Shown: positions 35,179-46,808 of the stretch, piece by piece
Layout of the letters: the number at the start of each line of letters is the position of its first letter
How positions within the stretch are numbered: the first letter of the stretch is position 1
Assembly: GCF_020921035.1 (NCBI RefSeq)
Contig: NC_063155.1
Location: 30,187,294 to 30,251,293 of the forward strand
Origin: Rhodamnia argentea
Taxonomy: Eukaryota; Streptophyta; Magnoliopsida; Myrtales; Myrtaceae
Direction: 5' to 3'
Length of the DNA: 64,000 bases
Made by a program: the position numbers and the translations under genes
The notes under the pieces: model-generated
Database searches by the model: none
What the model was told of the DNA's origin: nothing
What the model saw: the letters and a program-made list of their open reading frames with translations, nothing else

Positions 35179-35584
35179 TAGGTGCGAGCATGGTCCGAAT
35201 TGGTCCGGTTGCCTCGGGAGCCGTGGATAGGAACCATGATCTCGATTCTCAATTTTCGAAATTGGAGATCGGATCGGAGGTCGCTGGAATCGGACCGGTC
35301 CGGTCCCATTTTCGGGCGGTTCAATGGATCCGGTAAAATGAAAATTAAAAGTAAAGCATCACAAGACTCGGTAAAATTAAAATAAAATTAAAAATTAAAA
35401 ATTTATTGGTCCGAGTAGGCGGTCTATTGTTCCGGTTCCCCCTACAATAAGGAGCCGAATCACCCGAATACCGATTCCACCTTAAGAAATCGGGGACCGG
35501 ACCGCTTACATTCCGAACAAAATCAAACCCGTGGGTCCAGTCTGGGCGGTTTTCGATCTGGTGGATCCATTTAGCTCACACCTA
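35179..35584. mobile_element. hAT-like non-autonomous element, 406 bp
   Basis: The left end TAGGTGCGAGC pairs with inverted right end TAGGTGTGAGC. Flanking 8-bp repeats are AAAAGACC (35171-35178) and AAAAGAAC (35585-35592), differing at one base. An 8-bp duplication and TA-starting ends fit hAT. The interior is rich in GGTCCG/CGGACC words and non-coding. Confidence 0.75.
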
Positions 35585-35788
35585 AAAAGAACTGCTCGAA
35601 TTCAGTCAAAACTCCGCGTACTCATGGATGGAAAATTTTTTTTTTTCCAAATGATAAAAGAAAATCAACAAAACAAAAATTCGAGTTGAAGGAAACTTTC
35701 GCCAAACAATCTCCCATTTGCTCTCTTCCTTCAATCCCTCCCTTATTCACCAGAGATGAACCTCCTCTCACTCGTCACCAAGAGAAAT

Positions 35789-37699
35789 TCAGAAGTCCGC
35801 GATCAGATCGCCGTCAAAGCTCTTCTCCGGCCGCCCTGCAGCCTCCGGCGAGGGCAGTATCACGGACTCCCTCTGCGCGTGGAGCAACCGCTCCAACCTC
35901 TTGTCGCTCACGTCGAACGACGTGGCGAGCTCGGGCCCGCCCATGGCCCGGAGCACCGAGTTGCTGCCCGCCAGGAACTGCGGCCTATTCCTGTGGGCCG
36001 AGGTCGTGAAGCCGAAGAACTCGAGGGGCCCGCTCTTGGAGGAGATTTGGCAGAAGGGGAAGTATCTCGGGATCCAGAACACATCGCCTTCCTTCACCCT
36101 CGCATTCAGCGCCGACGACCCATTGGGGTACCCGATCTGGATCGTGCCGGAGCCACTCAAGACGATACCGTACTCCGTCGCGGTCGGATTCACGTGCGGC
36201 GCCATCATGGAGCCCTACGGAATTTGATTCCAGGACCAATATAAAAGTCTCGTAAGCTACGAAAAGTAATGGAAACTTGGACGGATCAATATCCAATTTT
36301 GCTCAAGACCTTCTCTTAGGTTCATTTACTTACCGCGGACAAATTAACGAGATAGATGCCGATTCCGGAGTGCCTGAGAGGCTTGTAGTCGGACTCATCA
36401 AGCGCCACGCTCCATCCGTAATCGTTCCTGAAATCGGGGCTCCGGTCGTAGAGATTGCACGAGTCCGGCGCTTGGTGATGTCCCCACTCATCTCCACTCT
36501 CCGGCCTCCGGCGTCCCAACACCAATTCGATCGACTTCCTCCACGACCACTTGGTTCGCCCTTCCTCGCCCTCGTCCTCGTTCTCTCGAACTGCTTTCTG
36601 GAGACGCCTCAGCCTGTCTTGCTCCTCCAAGTCCATGAACTTGGACCACGGGCTCGGCTGGTGCGAATCGCTCATGTGCACGATCGGACCTTCTCTTTCC
36701 CTGGACAATATCTCCTCCACTTCTCCCCTGGAAACCTGAAACAGACACCGCATTCGTAACTAAGGTTGCACGGTATCACGTAAAAACCTCGAAAAGCCGA
36801 GCAATTTCTTCAACAGGACTGGCATAATTGTCTGCTCACATTGAATGCCGTGGCCAGTGTCTGCGGATCGAATCCAGTGAGTATCGATGCAGGGTTCGGC
36901 CCTCCCCCGAGGAAGAAAGACTGCTAAATCGCAACAACAACGGGTTAGAAAACGCTAATTGAACCACGTTGTTTCGGTCTCCACGAATGACTTTCGGACA
37001 AATCACCTGGAAATTCCTCATTGGCAAGTTCTCAGATGCGTCGACGTCAATGCTGCAAAAGACATGGAGCCTCTGTGTCTCTCCGGTGTTCACCAAGTAG
37101 AACGCGGAGCCGGCTGGAAGTCTATACACGTCCCCCTTTCGTAGACTTCTCTCGACGGGGTCGGTTCTGTATGTCGTCCCGATTCTTGCTTCTCCTGCAA
37201 GCAATCGAACCGAGCCTTCCGAATCATGCCCGTCGCAATCCAAAATGACAGTGACCCCCACATGCAGTAATGAATTGACAAGAATTTCGCAATCTCATCA
37301 ACGATAAAATTGCACTTAAGACTTACCTTCGCGGACAAAGAGGATCAAGCTCGAATCGGTATACTGAGGGATGAATAGAGAGCAAGGTTCCATGGCAATG
37401 AGGCCGATGCGTGTGGTCCTCTCGCCACTCCGCCGGCTTCTGAAGCTCCTCAGAACCCTCATCTCGCCGGCGTCCGTGTGCACCACTCGCTTCCAGTCCC
37501 GCAGCAGGAACATATCCTCTCCTCTCTCCTCCCTCTCTTCTCTCTCTTCCCTCTCGCTCCTCCAGTCACCTCCTCCTTCCTCCTCCTCCTTGTAGTGGTG
37601 GCGGTGGCGGAGGTGGTGGTGGTGATGACGAGCAGCTGCGCTCGTTAGGCCATAGCATAGCACGGCGATCAGGAGCAGAAGGTTCACTTTCGTTCTCAT
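35789..37699 (-). CDS. vicilin-like bicupin seed-storage-type protein (At2g28490-like)
   Basis: A secreted two-cupin protein of the 7S globulin (vicilin) superfamily. Five exons, 37327-37699, 37007-37194, 36840-36923, 36334-36735 and 35789-36214, join in frame to 490 aa (relatives about 510). It starts with a signal peptide (MRTKVNLLLLIAVLCYGLTS), then a His cluster (HHHHHLRHRHH, residues about 25-35) and a Glu/Arg run (SEREEREEREERGED). Cupin 1 has SLFIPQYTDSSLILFVREGE, GDVYRLPAGSAFYLVNTGE and FFLGGGPNPASILTGFDPQT. Cupin 2 has GIGIYLVNLSAGSMMAPHVN, GTIQIGYPNG, GDVFWIPRYFPFCQI and FFGFTTSAHRNRPQFLAG. The second domain has the paired His and barrel glycines but no clear full metal triad, as usual for storage cupins. 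Either storage in seeds or another extracellular or vacuolar role is possible. Confidence 0.9.
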
Positions 37700-38789
37700 T
37701 GTTGGGTCGCTCTGTCCTCACTCGATCAGTCCACCGCTCGCTTGCCCGCTCGCGCACCAGTTCGCTCTGCGGTTTCTTGCAGTGAAACTTTTGGTAGCGA
37801 GCTGGAACGTATATATGATGGGGAGAGCGAGAAAATCAAGGTTTGTGCTGCTTGGAATGGAGACACGTCTGTCATCTGGTGAGAAATATACGACGATCGG
37901 TTTCTGACATGGACGAAGTCTTTGCTCTCCATGCGCGCATACAGTTTCCACCTTTCTCTTTCCGCTGCTCCGCTCCTCCGCTCCCTTTTCTCTCCTCTTC
38001 GCCACTCGACTTATCGACGGACGGGCCTCAAAGAATTGGGCCTGCGAATCCGTACCCGAACCCGTTTATGATACAAAAAGATTGCTGATCGGAGCGGGTA
38101 GAGACAGGCAGTTTCTCGACGAACGGGGCCAGAGCCGAGAGATTAAAAGATTCTCCGGAAGAAACACGAATTCTACTTCTGGTGACTGCGATGTCATGAA
38201 GGGCAGGCACCTTTAAACCCAAAAAGAAACAAAAGACATAAAAGAACGAAGACATCTCGAGAGCCTTTATATTTTTAGATCGTCGTATCTTTCAACCCTT
38301 TTACTCTTGAAAAGATAACATCTACCTATAGGCTGATCAACCTCTCTTCTATAGATCATCAAATAATACTAAATATGCGAAGACCCGATAATTTCTCTAA
38401 GAACGAGGCAAATCTAATTTACGGTGATTTGAGACAAATTATGCCGTTATGTCCATGCCTCTTGCCTTACAAAATTTTGATATACAAATAGCTGCAGAAA
38501 ATGGTATAGTCATGCCGTAAACTAATTATGTAACAACTTACTTCCGATAAGTTAGAAAACGAATAGAAAAACTATGATTTCAGCTCACTTCATAATTTAT
38601 TTAGTGGATTATTAACTGTCGAATAGATAATAGATGAGAGAACTTGGTAATAAAAAAATTTCTCCGGCATTAGAAGTGGGTGTTGTAATTGCTCAAACTT
38701 CATGCCCGGAATTTTCGTACCTTCAAAGTTAAAACCCTCGAATTGTATGTGTGAATACAGCCGCCCAGGCATGATCTAATTTTTTGTAA
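37700..38789. other. divergent intergenic region between the bicupin gene and EXO5
   Basis: It carries the bicupin promoter (minus) and, towards 39 kb, that of EXO5 (plus). No exact RY seed motif (CATGCATG) is present; the nearest is CATGCGCGCAT at 37930, which is not a match. The distal part (38270-38780) is AT-rich and featureless. Confidence 0.55.
37809..37817 (-). promoter_or_regulatory. probable TATA box of the bicupin gene
   Basis: CATATATAC on the minus strand, about 110 bp upstream of the ATG at 37699, leaving a short leader. The position is right for a plant core promoter. Activity is inferred. Confidence 0.55.
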
Positions 38790-39098
38790 ATGAGTTCCCC
38801 GTTTCGTCTGAAATTGGAGAAAAAGGAAAAGAACAATCGAAGTGGTCGCAACTTAACAAGTCAGCTCAAGGCGAAAAGCCGAAAGAACCCCCAACTAGTG
38901 GCCCAAACAACGGGATGCGCGTGGGGGTACAACGGGGATTTCGCCATCAAACTTCAAAACCACTTCTCCTCCTCCAGAGAAGAAGCCACGAGCTCAAACC
39001 TTTCCCGACCCCCGCACGAAACGCCCAACTTCCCGGCGATTCCAACGGTCACTCCCTCCACGACGCGGGACTCCCACTCAAGCTCGTTCGCTCGGAAA

Positions 39099-42000
39099 AT
39101 GACCGATTCGTCATCCGAGCCCGCGCCCTATAAAGTCCACGAGAACCGCATCCACGCCACTCCTCCCGAAGAAATCCCAATCGAGATCGTGAGCGACGAC
39201 GAGATGGCGCTCCTCGAAAACGCCTTAGCCGCCGCAGCCGGCGCCCGTGTTTCTCTCGCCGGAAAAGCTCTGTTCCCTCCTGGGTTTCACAGAAATGTGA
39301 GGTCCATTAAGACCATTTCGGCCCTCTCCAAGAGAAGGCCGTCCGGTGGCTCGGAAACCGACTTCGAGGACTTCGTGAATTGTCACGGTGGTTCGACGGA
39401 GAAGGATGGGAATGGAGAGGCTCGGTCGTTCTTGGACCGGTTCAGGAGAAAGAAGGGCCTGTCTGTCACTGATATTACCAGCACGGTACTTTTCGAAATG
39501 TCCCCTTTCTTTCCGATTCAGAGGTTACAATCTCGTGTCCTGTCATGTAGGCGTTCTTGTAGCTAATTTGTGCCACAGTCAAAAAAATGCCTCGGGTTTT
39601 ACTTTGTATAATGTATACTTATTGGGACGAAATTCACTGGCTGTTTCTAGTTAGTTGTCTCATGTTTGTGCCAGTATGAGCACTGTCTCGACATGTTTGT
39701 GTAGTCTCTGTGTCACGGCTGTTGTTTCAATGTATTTAAGGTCATGACTGCTCGCAACTTAAAATGTCAGCGTACAGTTAATATGGCGACATGTCGGTTT
39801 AGGTTGCAGGGAGATGGATATGGATTATGAGGTTGTCCACTCTTGACTGAAAACGACAGTTGCAATCGTCTGCTTATTAGTTGTCTGCATATCCTGCCGT
39901 GCGTTGTGGCTATGAAAGGCTGAGTTGATTTCTTTTACAGTTCAAATAATGTATTGAATGGCTGGGTTTTTTATCTGACTATATCGTCGTTACATCTACT
40001 GAAGCTAAACGCATGACTCTCCTAATTATGGATGTTGAATTGTGTTGGTTTCATTGATTTCTTGTGCATAAATGGCAGGAATGGTGTGAAAAGCAGATGA
40101 AGTTTGATCTCCTTTTTGGGAAGAGGAGAACTACAAAAGCGATGAAAGCAGGTAGCGCTCGCCATGAGAAGCTTGAACAAGAGGTATGTGTCTTAGGTTG
40201 CTTCCTCTATTTGCATGCGGAAAAGATGCTTGGACTTTTGTTGATTTTTGGAACTCAGCCACAAGCAGATGCAACATCACCTCGAGTTTGATGAAATTTT
40301 ATTCGATAAAATTATCCGATATTGAATTATTGTCTATTTGCAGGTTGTTAGAAAGGTTAAAGTTCACGTAATATCTGTTGAAGATAGGTGGGCTACGAGA
40401 TTCATGAACTTTATAATAGGTGCACATCAACTGTTGCTCGATGGGTTAACTCGTGAACTGCCAATGTGAGTCCATGTGCCTGCATATCTCTTTCCCTCTC
40501 GGGCTCCTCTTTTTTGGTTGTTTTGACAAGCTATAGCTGCTGCATCTTTAACTAATTTAGCTACGCTGAAGAACATTGGCCTCTTTTATACACTGTCAAG
40601 AAAATGGTTTATTAGAAGAGGTAAGCGCCACAATCAGTTTGTTTGCTTATTGTACTTAGTTTTTGCAAATAGAAAAGCCTAAAAGAGGTCCAAGAATGTG
40701 CAATATCTGTTATAGAGTGAACTATGAACATCAGATATATTTCGTTGACTTTTAATTGAGTGAGTAGGCAGTGCATCGCTCTGATCACCAATTTCGACGA
40801 TACCGAATGTTAAGAGTAGCCAAATTGGGTTTACCCAGATCACAACCAAGGTTGAAATGGTAGCGATGACTATGTGATAGCTTCATTAACTTCTAGGACG
40901 TCCAATATTTCATGGTTGAACTAATCTGCAGCTGTATAGTACATCTGTTTGCCTCGAAAAACAATAGTATTGCGTTGGGAGAACCCAAATGGCTTTAACT
41001 TAGTTTTACATGTTAAAATTAACGAAGATTTCTGTGTTGGGTCTTTGAATTATGATCTTGTGCATCTATCTACTCCTTGCTAATGGGTAATCGTTGCTTA
41101 TATTTTCAGAATATGCTTTTTAGAAGGTATTTGGATGGTGGGAGTGATTGATGAGGTTCGAATGCCTGTCTGTGGAACTGAGAGAAACCCGATACTGGTG
41201 GACATCAAAACTCGTGTCCGAAATTCACTTCCAGCTGAACCACAGAGAAGAAATGGAAGGTGGGTATCTAGAGGAATTACGAATGAATCCATTTGAATTT
41301 TCTATGCAAGTGTGGAAAGCTCCCTTGCCTTGGTGTTTAAAGTTGAAGTCCATCAAACACCTTCTTTCTACTAATATTTGCAGGTTTCAGTTGATGTGCT
41401 ACAAGCATATGTGGGATAAATCAGTGGGCAAGAAGTTCCCCACTAAACAATTCTTTGATTATTATAAATTGAACCCTCGTCATATTTTATCGGAAGATAT
41501 CAGGGAGAATGCTGCTAATGCAGGTCTTCCTGCAGAGGTGAAGAATCCTTTTACCTCTATTAGTTACTTCCAATTTGCAGAAAGTTCGTCTTTATCCTTC
41601 TGACTGATGCATGATGTGCTTTTGTTAATGCTTTGTTTCTTAATACATTAAGATATTTTCCAAGTGAAATCCCATGGATATTGAGGTTCCACAAGCGATA
41701 CTTCCTTTTCAGATCGAGAATTTTTTGCAGAACACTTTTCACTCTGCTTAGCCCCTCCCCTCCCCCAAAAAAAAACCTAAGGGTTCCTTTGCAAGGTTTG
41801 TCCACGGAGTGAAGATATCAAATGGGATACATCAAATTAGCATGCTCATCCTTTAACGATTTAAATGCATGTTAAGATGGTAAGAGGCGCCTTCAGTTTT
41901 TAGGGGATTCACTGACCTTGCAATGATGCAACTTTCTCTGAAAAGGTGCGGGCAGCATCCGGTTGGGTTTGTCTATTGATTTATGTTGCGGGGACAATAA

Positions 42001-42972
42001 TCAGTAGGATGGAAACACAAAGAACTTATTCATATTAGGAACACTTCCTTTGCACAACGTGTTAAGAACTTCGACTCGATCACTTTTCCCCTTTAGAGAT
42101 CATTTTCTGTTTGGTTTTCTTGCAGAACCTTGATGAGATATTGACATACTACAGGAACACATGTTCAATGCTACCCGTGGCTGACAGTCAGCTGTTACTG
42201 AGGTATGTAGGGTGTTGAATTCGTATTATTTCCCTCGCTTGATTGACGATGTATGCGTTTTGAAGTTAACACTCTAGTAAAGTCTATTAGGTTGCACTGC
42301 ACTGTTAGAATTGCATAAGAGATAGACTTCAGGACTGAGAAAATGATGCCAACCTTATGCCCTGTTTAACTGATTCAGTGTGTTTCTCTGAAGTTAGTGT
42401 AATGAACTGGCAGAATTTACTTGAGTTTTCACCTTTGAATATTCTTTCTTTGCATGAGTTTTCACACTGCGCGCCCACAGTTGCCCATTGAGATTGTTTT
42501 TCCACCTTATAGAGGCCTCCGACTTTTGGATAGCTGGAAAGTTTCACTTCATGCCGAAGCCTCTATAATACTTCTCCCTGAGAGGTGCCTCGCTGCAAAG
42601 TTGAGCAGCATAGAGATGATGATCTTAGTTATTATTTCAACTCTACATACAACTAGACTTCCCTTAATCTGCATTATCAATTTTTTCCCGCACATGGCCA
42701 AGACTCTTATCTGACCTATATTAAGCAGGTATGAACTACAAAAAGATCATTCAGTGCTTGGCGAAGATCAGTTCGCGTACGATCAAGACTGGGTTGAGGA
42801 TGAAATCAGGACTTGTCTCGAGTTCTGGCATGGTGAACGGGAAGCAACTTACCCTCCCGAGCAGGAGCGGTGGAAATGCAGCTTCTGTGAATATGCTTCG
42901 GTGTGTCCTGTGAGGGACATCGGTGATGCGACGACTTCTCAATCTGTAGATTCCCGTCAGGGCAGTACATAA
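39099..42972 (+). CDS. EXO5: exonuclease V (EXO5/DEM1 family), Fe-S single-strand DNA exonuclease
   Basis: A PD-(D/E)XK nuclease with an iron-sulfur cluster that degrades single-stranded DNA during repair; the Arabidopsis relative is labelled chloroplastic. Seven exons, 39099-39485, 40079-40183, 40344-40465, 41110-41259, 41384-41537, 42126-42202 and 42729-42972, give 412 aa. The catalytic core is IIDEV-like VIDEVRM followed by ILVDIKTR. The four expected cluster cysteines are the Cys of EWCEKQ (exon 2) and the three of [12 protein letters not shown] near the C-terminus. The region before the core ([20 protein letters not shown]) matches the family. The start at [11 protein letters not shown] follows the family pattern, but the frame is open upstream to an ATG at 38790, which would add 103 Ser/Lys/Arg-rich residues. 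The short start is preferred. Confidence 0.93.
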
Positions 42973-43904
42973 AGCTCAAAGAAGAATTATAGTTCTGTTG
43001 TGCCAGGTTCCCTAGAGAGAGGCTGCTTTTTTCGAGCTTCTTTGTGCCATGCCTGCTTGTTGGATTCAGTCTTAAAGTCGCTTTCCGAGCTTTGTTGTTA
43101 ATTTAGAAATTGCTTGTATTTATCGTGTAATGATCAGTCGATTGTTGTTGTTCAATTTTTTTAATTTGTTTATTGAGTGGTAGTTCTTTATTCGGGATAC
43201 GAAGGTCATTCATTACTCTTCCCCGATCCAATTTATCGAGTATTGTTAAGGTCGAATCGAGAAAATGTTCGCCACCCGACACTTTTAGCTTTATCTCTGC
43301 ACCAACTAGACCCGCCTTTTTTTTCCGTAAGCATCAACTTATTGATTTGTCTCTAAACTTCTCTGTCATGTTGAGTTTAAATTCAAAAACATGAAAGATA
43401 ATATTATTAAAGAAAGTGTATTTTGTCACTCCGAAACTTTGAAATCTTATAAATCAAATATTGAAAAATATATAAATCAAACGTGTTTCTCAAATATAAA
43501 AAATTCTTTCCGCAACGAAAATCACTTAATTGTTTGAGACAATGAAGGTATTTCAAACCTTTTTTTGAAATAAAGTCGCTTCAACTTCTTATTTGAGAAA
43601 ATGAAAGCATTTCGAATTTTTATTTGAAATTTCTCCTTAAAAAAAGGCATGTTCAGAAATGTTCGAATTTTTGTATACTAACCAAATTTTCAAGTAGCTA
43701 ACTATGAGAAATCAATAATTTTTTTAAAGGGGATAGTAACTTTTCCAATAAAGAAGTAAGCATACGATATCAACAACTAATTAACATGTTTAAACACTAC
43801 TAACCATTAATAAAAAGGATAGTTGTGACAGGTACGATAATAAGAATAATTGTAACATAATATGTATAAAGTCCAATGTTTTTATTTTTATTTTTTGGGG
43901 TCGC
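42973..43904. other. EXO5 3' flank and intergenic spacer
   Basis: The first 150-200 bases look like the EXO5 3'UTR (T-rich, with TGTATTTATCGTGTAATGAT at about 43116). The rest is AT-rich with no recognised gene. Repeated 'tttgaaat…catttcgaa' phrases at about 43530-43640 suggest a small decayed repeat. Confidence 0.5.
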
Positions 43905-44047
43905 TTGAAAGCCGGTGGAGGATACGGCGACGCTGCTCTTCCGTCAGCAGCAATCGCGACGGCCGGAATTGTCGATCCTCGAAACCTTCTCGCGTCGCCG
44001 TCTTTGCACACCACTAGGGTTCCGGCGAAGCTCCTCTTTTACCAGGG
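43905..44047 (+). other. probable 5' leader exon of the PPR gene, with an upstream ORF
   Basis: A GC-rich patch ends in ACCAGGGTGAGATCC, a good splice donor. A matching acceptor (ATTCGTAG) lies at about 44742, 80 bp before the PPR start codon, so this is probably a leader exon followed by an intron of about 0.7 kb. It contains an ATG at 43915 opening a 44-codon Arg/Ser-rich reading frame across the exon, a potential upstream ORF or alternative N-terminus. Inferred from splice sites only. Confidence 0.5.
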
Positions 44048-44820
44048 TGAGATCCGTTCTCGCTTCAGTTGCCCCAATCAGAGTCTCGATCTCTGGTTTT
44101 TCAGTTTCACATTTGCATTTTGCTGCTAGTTCTGTCTGATGAAAGTTGATAAGCTTAGCTCTTTCTCTGTTTCGGCTGCTTCGGCTTATACTGTGGAACT
44201 GTACTGTGTTGTTCCTTAGTTTGTGCTTAACTTGTCCTCGGATTCCGCGTACACGAGACTTAGTGGCTTATGCGGTTGTGCGCGTATTGTGTGCAAACGA
44301 TGTTCGGATGCGAGCGTTCTGTGTGTAATTTTCAGATTGTGCTTCTTACAGAAATCCAATCTGTGGCCCTCTGCCTAACATTGAAGCTGGCAGACGAACT
44401 CGCCTGACCGGCGTTCTCATAGTCATCCATTCAGTGATTGAATGCATGTCCGGCGCTTGAATGAGCAACCGAGGCTTCCTTGGGTAGGAAGTGGATGGAA
44501 GATGCTCTCTTGTCTTCTTTTTCTTGGGGTATGGCCTGAACAGTCGATCGAACCCTTTGCGGATTGTTTTGGTGTAAACACAGCCCTTCGGCATTGATGA
44601 AGGGTAGGATCATCCATGTACTACAAAGATCATTCAGTTGAGAAGGAAGCTGAATCCCAATGCTTATGTTTTCTGATGCCTGAAATTAAATTCGGTTTCC
44701 CCCTTTTCCTTTTCCTTTTTTTTTGTTTTTATAAATTCGTAGGCATTACTGTGTGAGACACCGTGGATAGATATCTGAGCGCTCCTTTCTGTGGCATCTG
44801 CAAAATTGTCCTTAATAAAT

Positions 44821-46128
44821 ATGACTGCCGTTGAAAAACTCTCTCGGTTAAATTTCCCTAAAACCTTGACTTACTATCTGCATCCTGTTTCGTCCCCAGC
44901 TACCCAACACTATAATGCTTCCTATCATCTATCCTCTCTCTATAATTCATCCAAGTGTATGCACAATTTGACGCAAACACACGCCAACCTTTGTTGGAGA
45001 AATTTTCTAAGTGGTTTGCATCGCACCTTTGCCCAATTTTCCTTGTACTCCTTATATTCATCTGAAACCCCGTCAAGATCTTTCAGAAGGAGAGCTAGTA
45101 AAAGATTAAAAGCCAAGAGCAGACCTAGGCTTGATGAAGCCCAATTTAGACGGGTGCTTTCCCAACTCCCACCCAGATTTTCATCTGAAGAACTTTGCAA
45201 TGTCATCACTCTCCAGGAGGATCCTCTAATTTGCTTGGAGCTTTTCAACTGGGCTTCTCAACAGCCTAGGTTCAGACATGATGCTTCCACTTATCATATC
45301 ACGATAAAGAAGCTCGGGGTCGCAAAAATGTACGAGGAAATGGATGATGTTGTTAATCAAGTATTAGCTGTTCGTCATATTGGGACCGAGCCTCTTTACA
45401 ACTCCATCATATACTTTTTCACCGAGGCAAGGAAGCTGACTAGAGCAGTCAATATATTTAAGCATATGAAGAACTGCATGAAGTTGGATTGTAGGCCTTC
45501 AATCAGGACTTACAATCTTCTATTTGCAGCATTTTTGAGCAGGGGAAGGAATTCTTATGTTAATCATGTGTACATGGAGACCATAAGAGGCCTCTTTAAG
45601 CAAATGATCAGTGATGTTATTGAACCAGACATCTTTACTTTGAATTGCATGATAAAAGGTTATGTGCTATCCCTTCACGTGAATGATGCTTTGAGAATAT
45701 TCCATCAGATGGGTGTGGTTTACAAGTGTCAGCCAAACTCCTTCTCATACAATTATTTAATTCATGGATTATGTGCCCAAGGCAGGACAATAAATGCGAG
45801 GGAGCTGTGTAATGAAATGAAGGAAAAAGGGCATACCCCTAGCAGTAAGTCGTATAATTCACTAGTGAATGCTTTGGTTTTGGGTGCTGAAATTGAGGAT
45901 GCAGTGGGTTTTTTGTGGGAGATGATTGAAAAGCAGATATCAGTCGATTTTATCACCTATAGGACAATCCTTGATGAGATATGCCGACGAGGAAGGGTAG
46001 AAGAGGCTATGATGTTGCTGAAGGACCTGAAAGAGAAGGATGTTCTGGATGTGTATACTTATAGGAACCTTCAATGTCTGTTTGAAGATGATTTTGGACA
46101 TTCAGATCATAGAAACGTATTCAGGTAG
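44821..46128 (+). CDS. P-class pentatricopeptide-repeat protein, probably mitochondrial (At2g27800-like)
   Basis: An organelle RNA-binding protein of the PPR family, encoded by one uninterrupted 435-codon frame. The first ATG of the frame is at 44821 (MTAVEKLSRL); the frame extends back only to a GTG. The N-terminus is rich in Ser, Arg and His with few acidic residues, as for a mitochondrial presequence. After a basic linker (SRSFRRRASKRLKAKSRPR), degenerate P-type repeats begin at about residue 180 (PLYNSIIYFFTEARKLTRAV, PSIRTYNLLFAAFLSRGR, PDIFTLNCMIKGYVLSLHVN, PNSFSYNYLIHGLCAQGRTI, PSSKSYNSLVNALVLGAEIE, VDFITYRTILDEICRRGRVE). No E, DYW or SMR domain follows, so stabilisation, processing or splicing of a transcript is more likely than editing. 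The specific target is unknown. Confidence 0.88.
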   Translation: MTAVEKLSRLNFPKTLTYYLHPVSSPATQHYNASYHLSSLYNSSKCMHNLTQTHANLCWRNFLSGLHRTFAQFSLYSLYSSETPSRSFRRRASKRLKAKSRPRLDEAQFRRVLSQLPPRFSSEELCNVITLQEDPLICLELFNWASQQPRFRHDASTYHITIKKLGVAKMYEEMDDVVNQVLAVRHIGTEPLYNSIIYFFTEARKLTRAVNIFKHMKNCMKLDCRPSIRTYNLLFAAFLSRGRNSYVNHVYMETIRGLFKQMISDVIEPDIFTLNCMIKGYVLSLHVNDALRIFHQMGVVYKCQPNSFSYNYLIHGLCAQGRTINARELCNEMKEKGHTPSSKSYNSLVNALVLGAEIEDAVGFLWEMIEKQISVDFITYRTILDEICRRGRVEEAMMLLKDLKEKDVLDVYTYRNLQCLFEDDFGHSDHRNVFR

Positions 46129-46808
46129 TAATGTCATTAGCTCTTCCATCCATCTATTTCATTTCATGATATTTATGTCATATTATCAGGGAGAAATACC
46201 TTGTCTTTCTAATGAAGGTTGATGGCTGGATAGTTCCTTAAATCACTCTTTAGTCCTAAGATGAGAAGATCTCAATTTCTTTTGGTCTCTATTGCCATTT
46301 TGTTGTACTATTCCTGGAATATTCATTTGAATGGGCATACTGCACAGCTGCACATTTACGTTTGCCCCATGTTCCTTCTGGTTTTGATTAAATAACCAAA
46401 GATAGCACTTGGATAACCAGATCAAGATGTTAACTAAATTAAGTGCAGAATTTGCTTTTAAACTATTACATCTGGTGAACCATTCAAAGACTATGACAAA
46501 TCCTTTTGCACCTTTCCATCTATTCAATTATTTTGTCTTATAAAGCACGGATACGATGAAGAACAAAATAAGATCATTTCTAACCATTTCTCTGAGCCCA
46601 TATATTTGGTGCATGGTGAGAGTAATTGATCTGGCAATTATCTTTAAATCAGAGCATCGCTTTCTTTCTGTATGTGCTTATCTGTGTATGTATTGATGTC
46701 TGCAGGAGTTAAATTATATATCCCGCTCTCTTCCTTCTGTGCTGATTTGTTAGAAGATTAAGCTGCAATTCACTTCCATTATCCGGGAAAAGAGCAGAGT
46801 GTGCCTAT
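46129..46808 (+). other. PPR-mtHD spacer
   Basis: A 680-bp gap between two same-strand genes. The PPR stop lies within CAGGTAGTAATG, which could act as a splice donor, and GTCTGCAGGAGTTAAATT at about 46698 could be an acceptor or simply the intron end of the mtHD leader. No separate promoter is obvious. Confidence 0.5.

Noticed and set aside
35756-36759. Plus-strand open frames of 107-162 codons across the bicupin gene
   Set aside because: They mirror GC-rich bicupin exons 4 and 5, cross its introns, and have repetitive Arg/Pro composition with no recognisable domain.
37925-37945. Seed RY motif upstream of the bicupin gene
   Set aside because: The sequence is CATGCGCGCAT, not CATGCATG, and one near miss is not evidence of seed-specific control.
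38100-38240. A possible C/D-box snoRNA in the bicupin-EXO5 spacer
   Set aside because: ATGACATC-like and weak CTGA-like words occur, but no terminal stem or convincing D box could be paired with them.
44791-44820. PPR start at a GTG ten codons upstream
   Set aside because: Plant nuclear genes rarely use GTG starts, an in-frame stop lies just upstream, and the first ATG at 44821 gives a sensible presequence.
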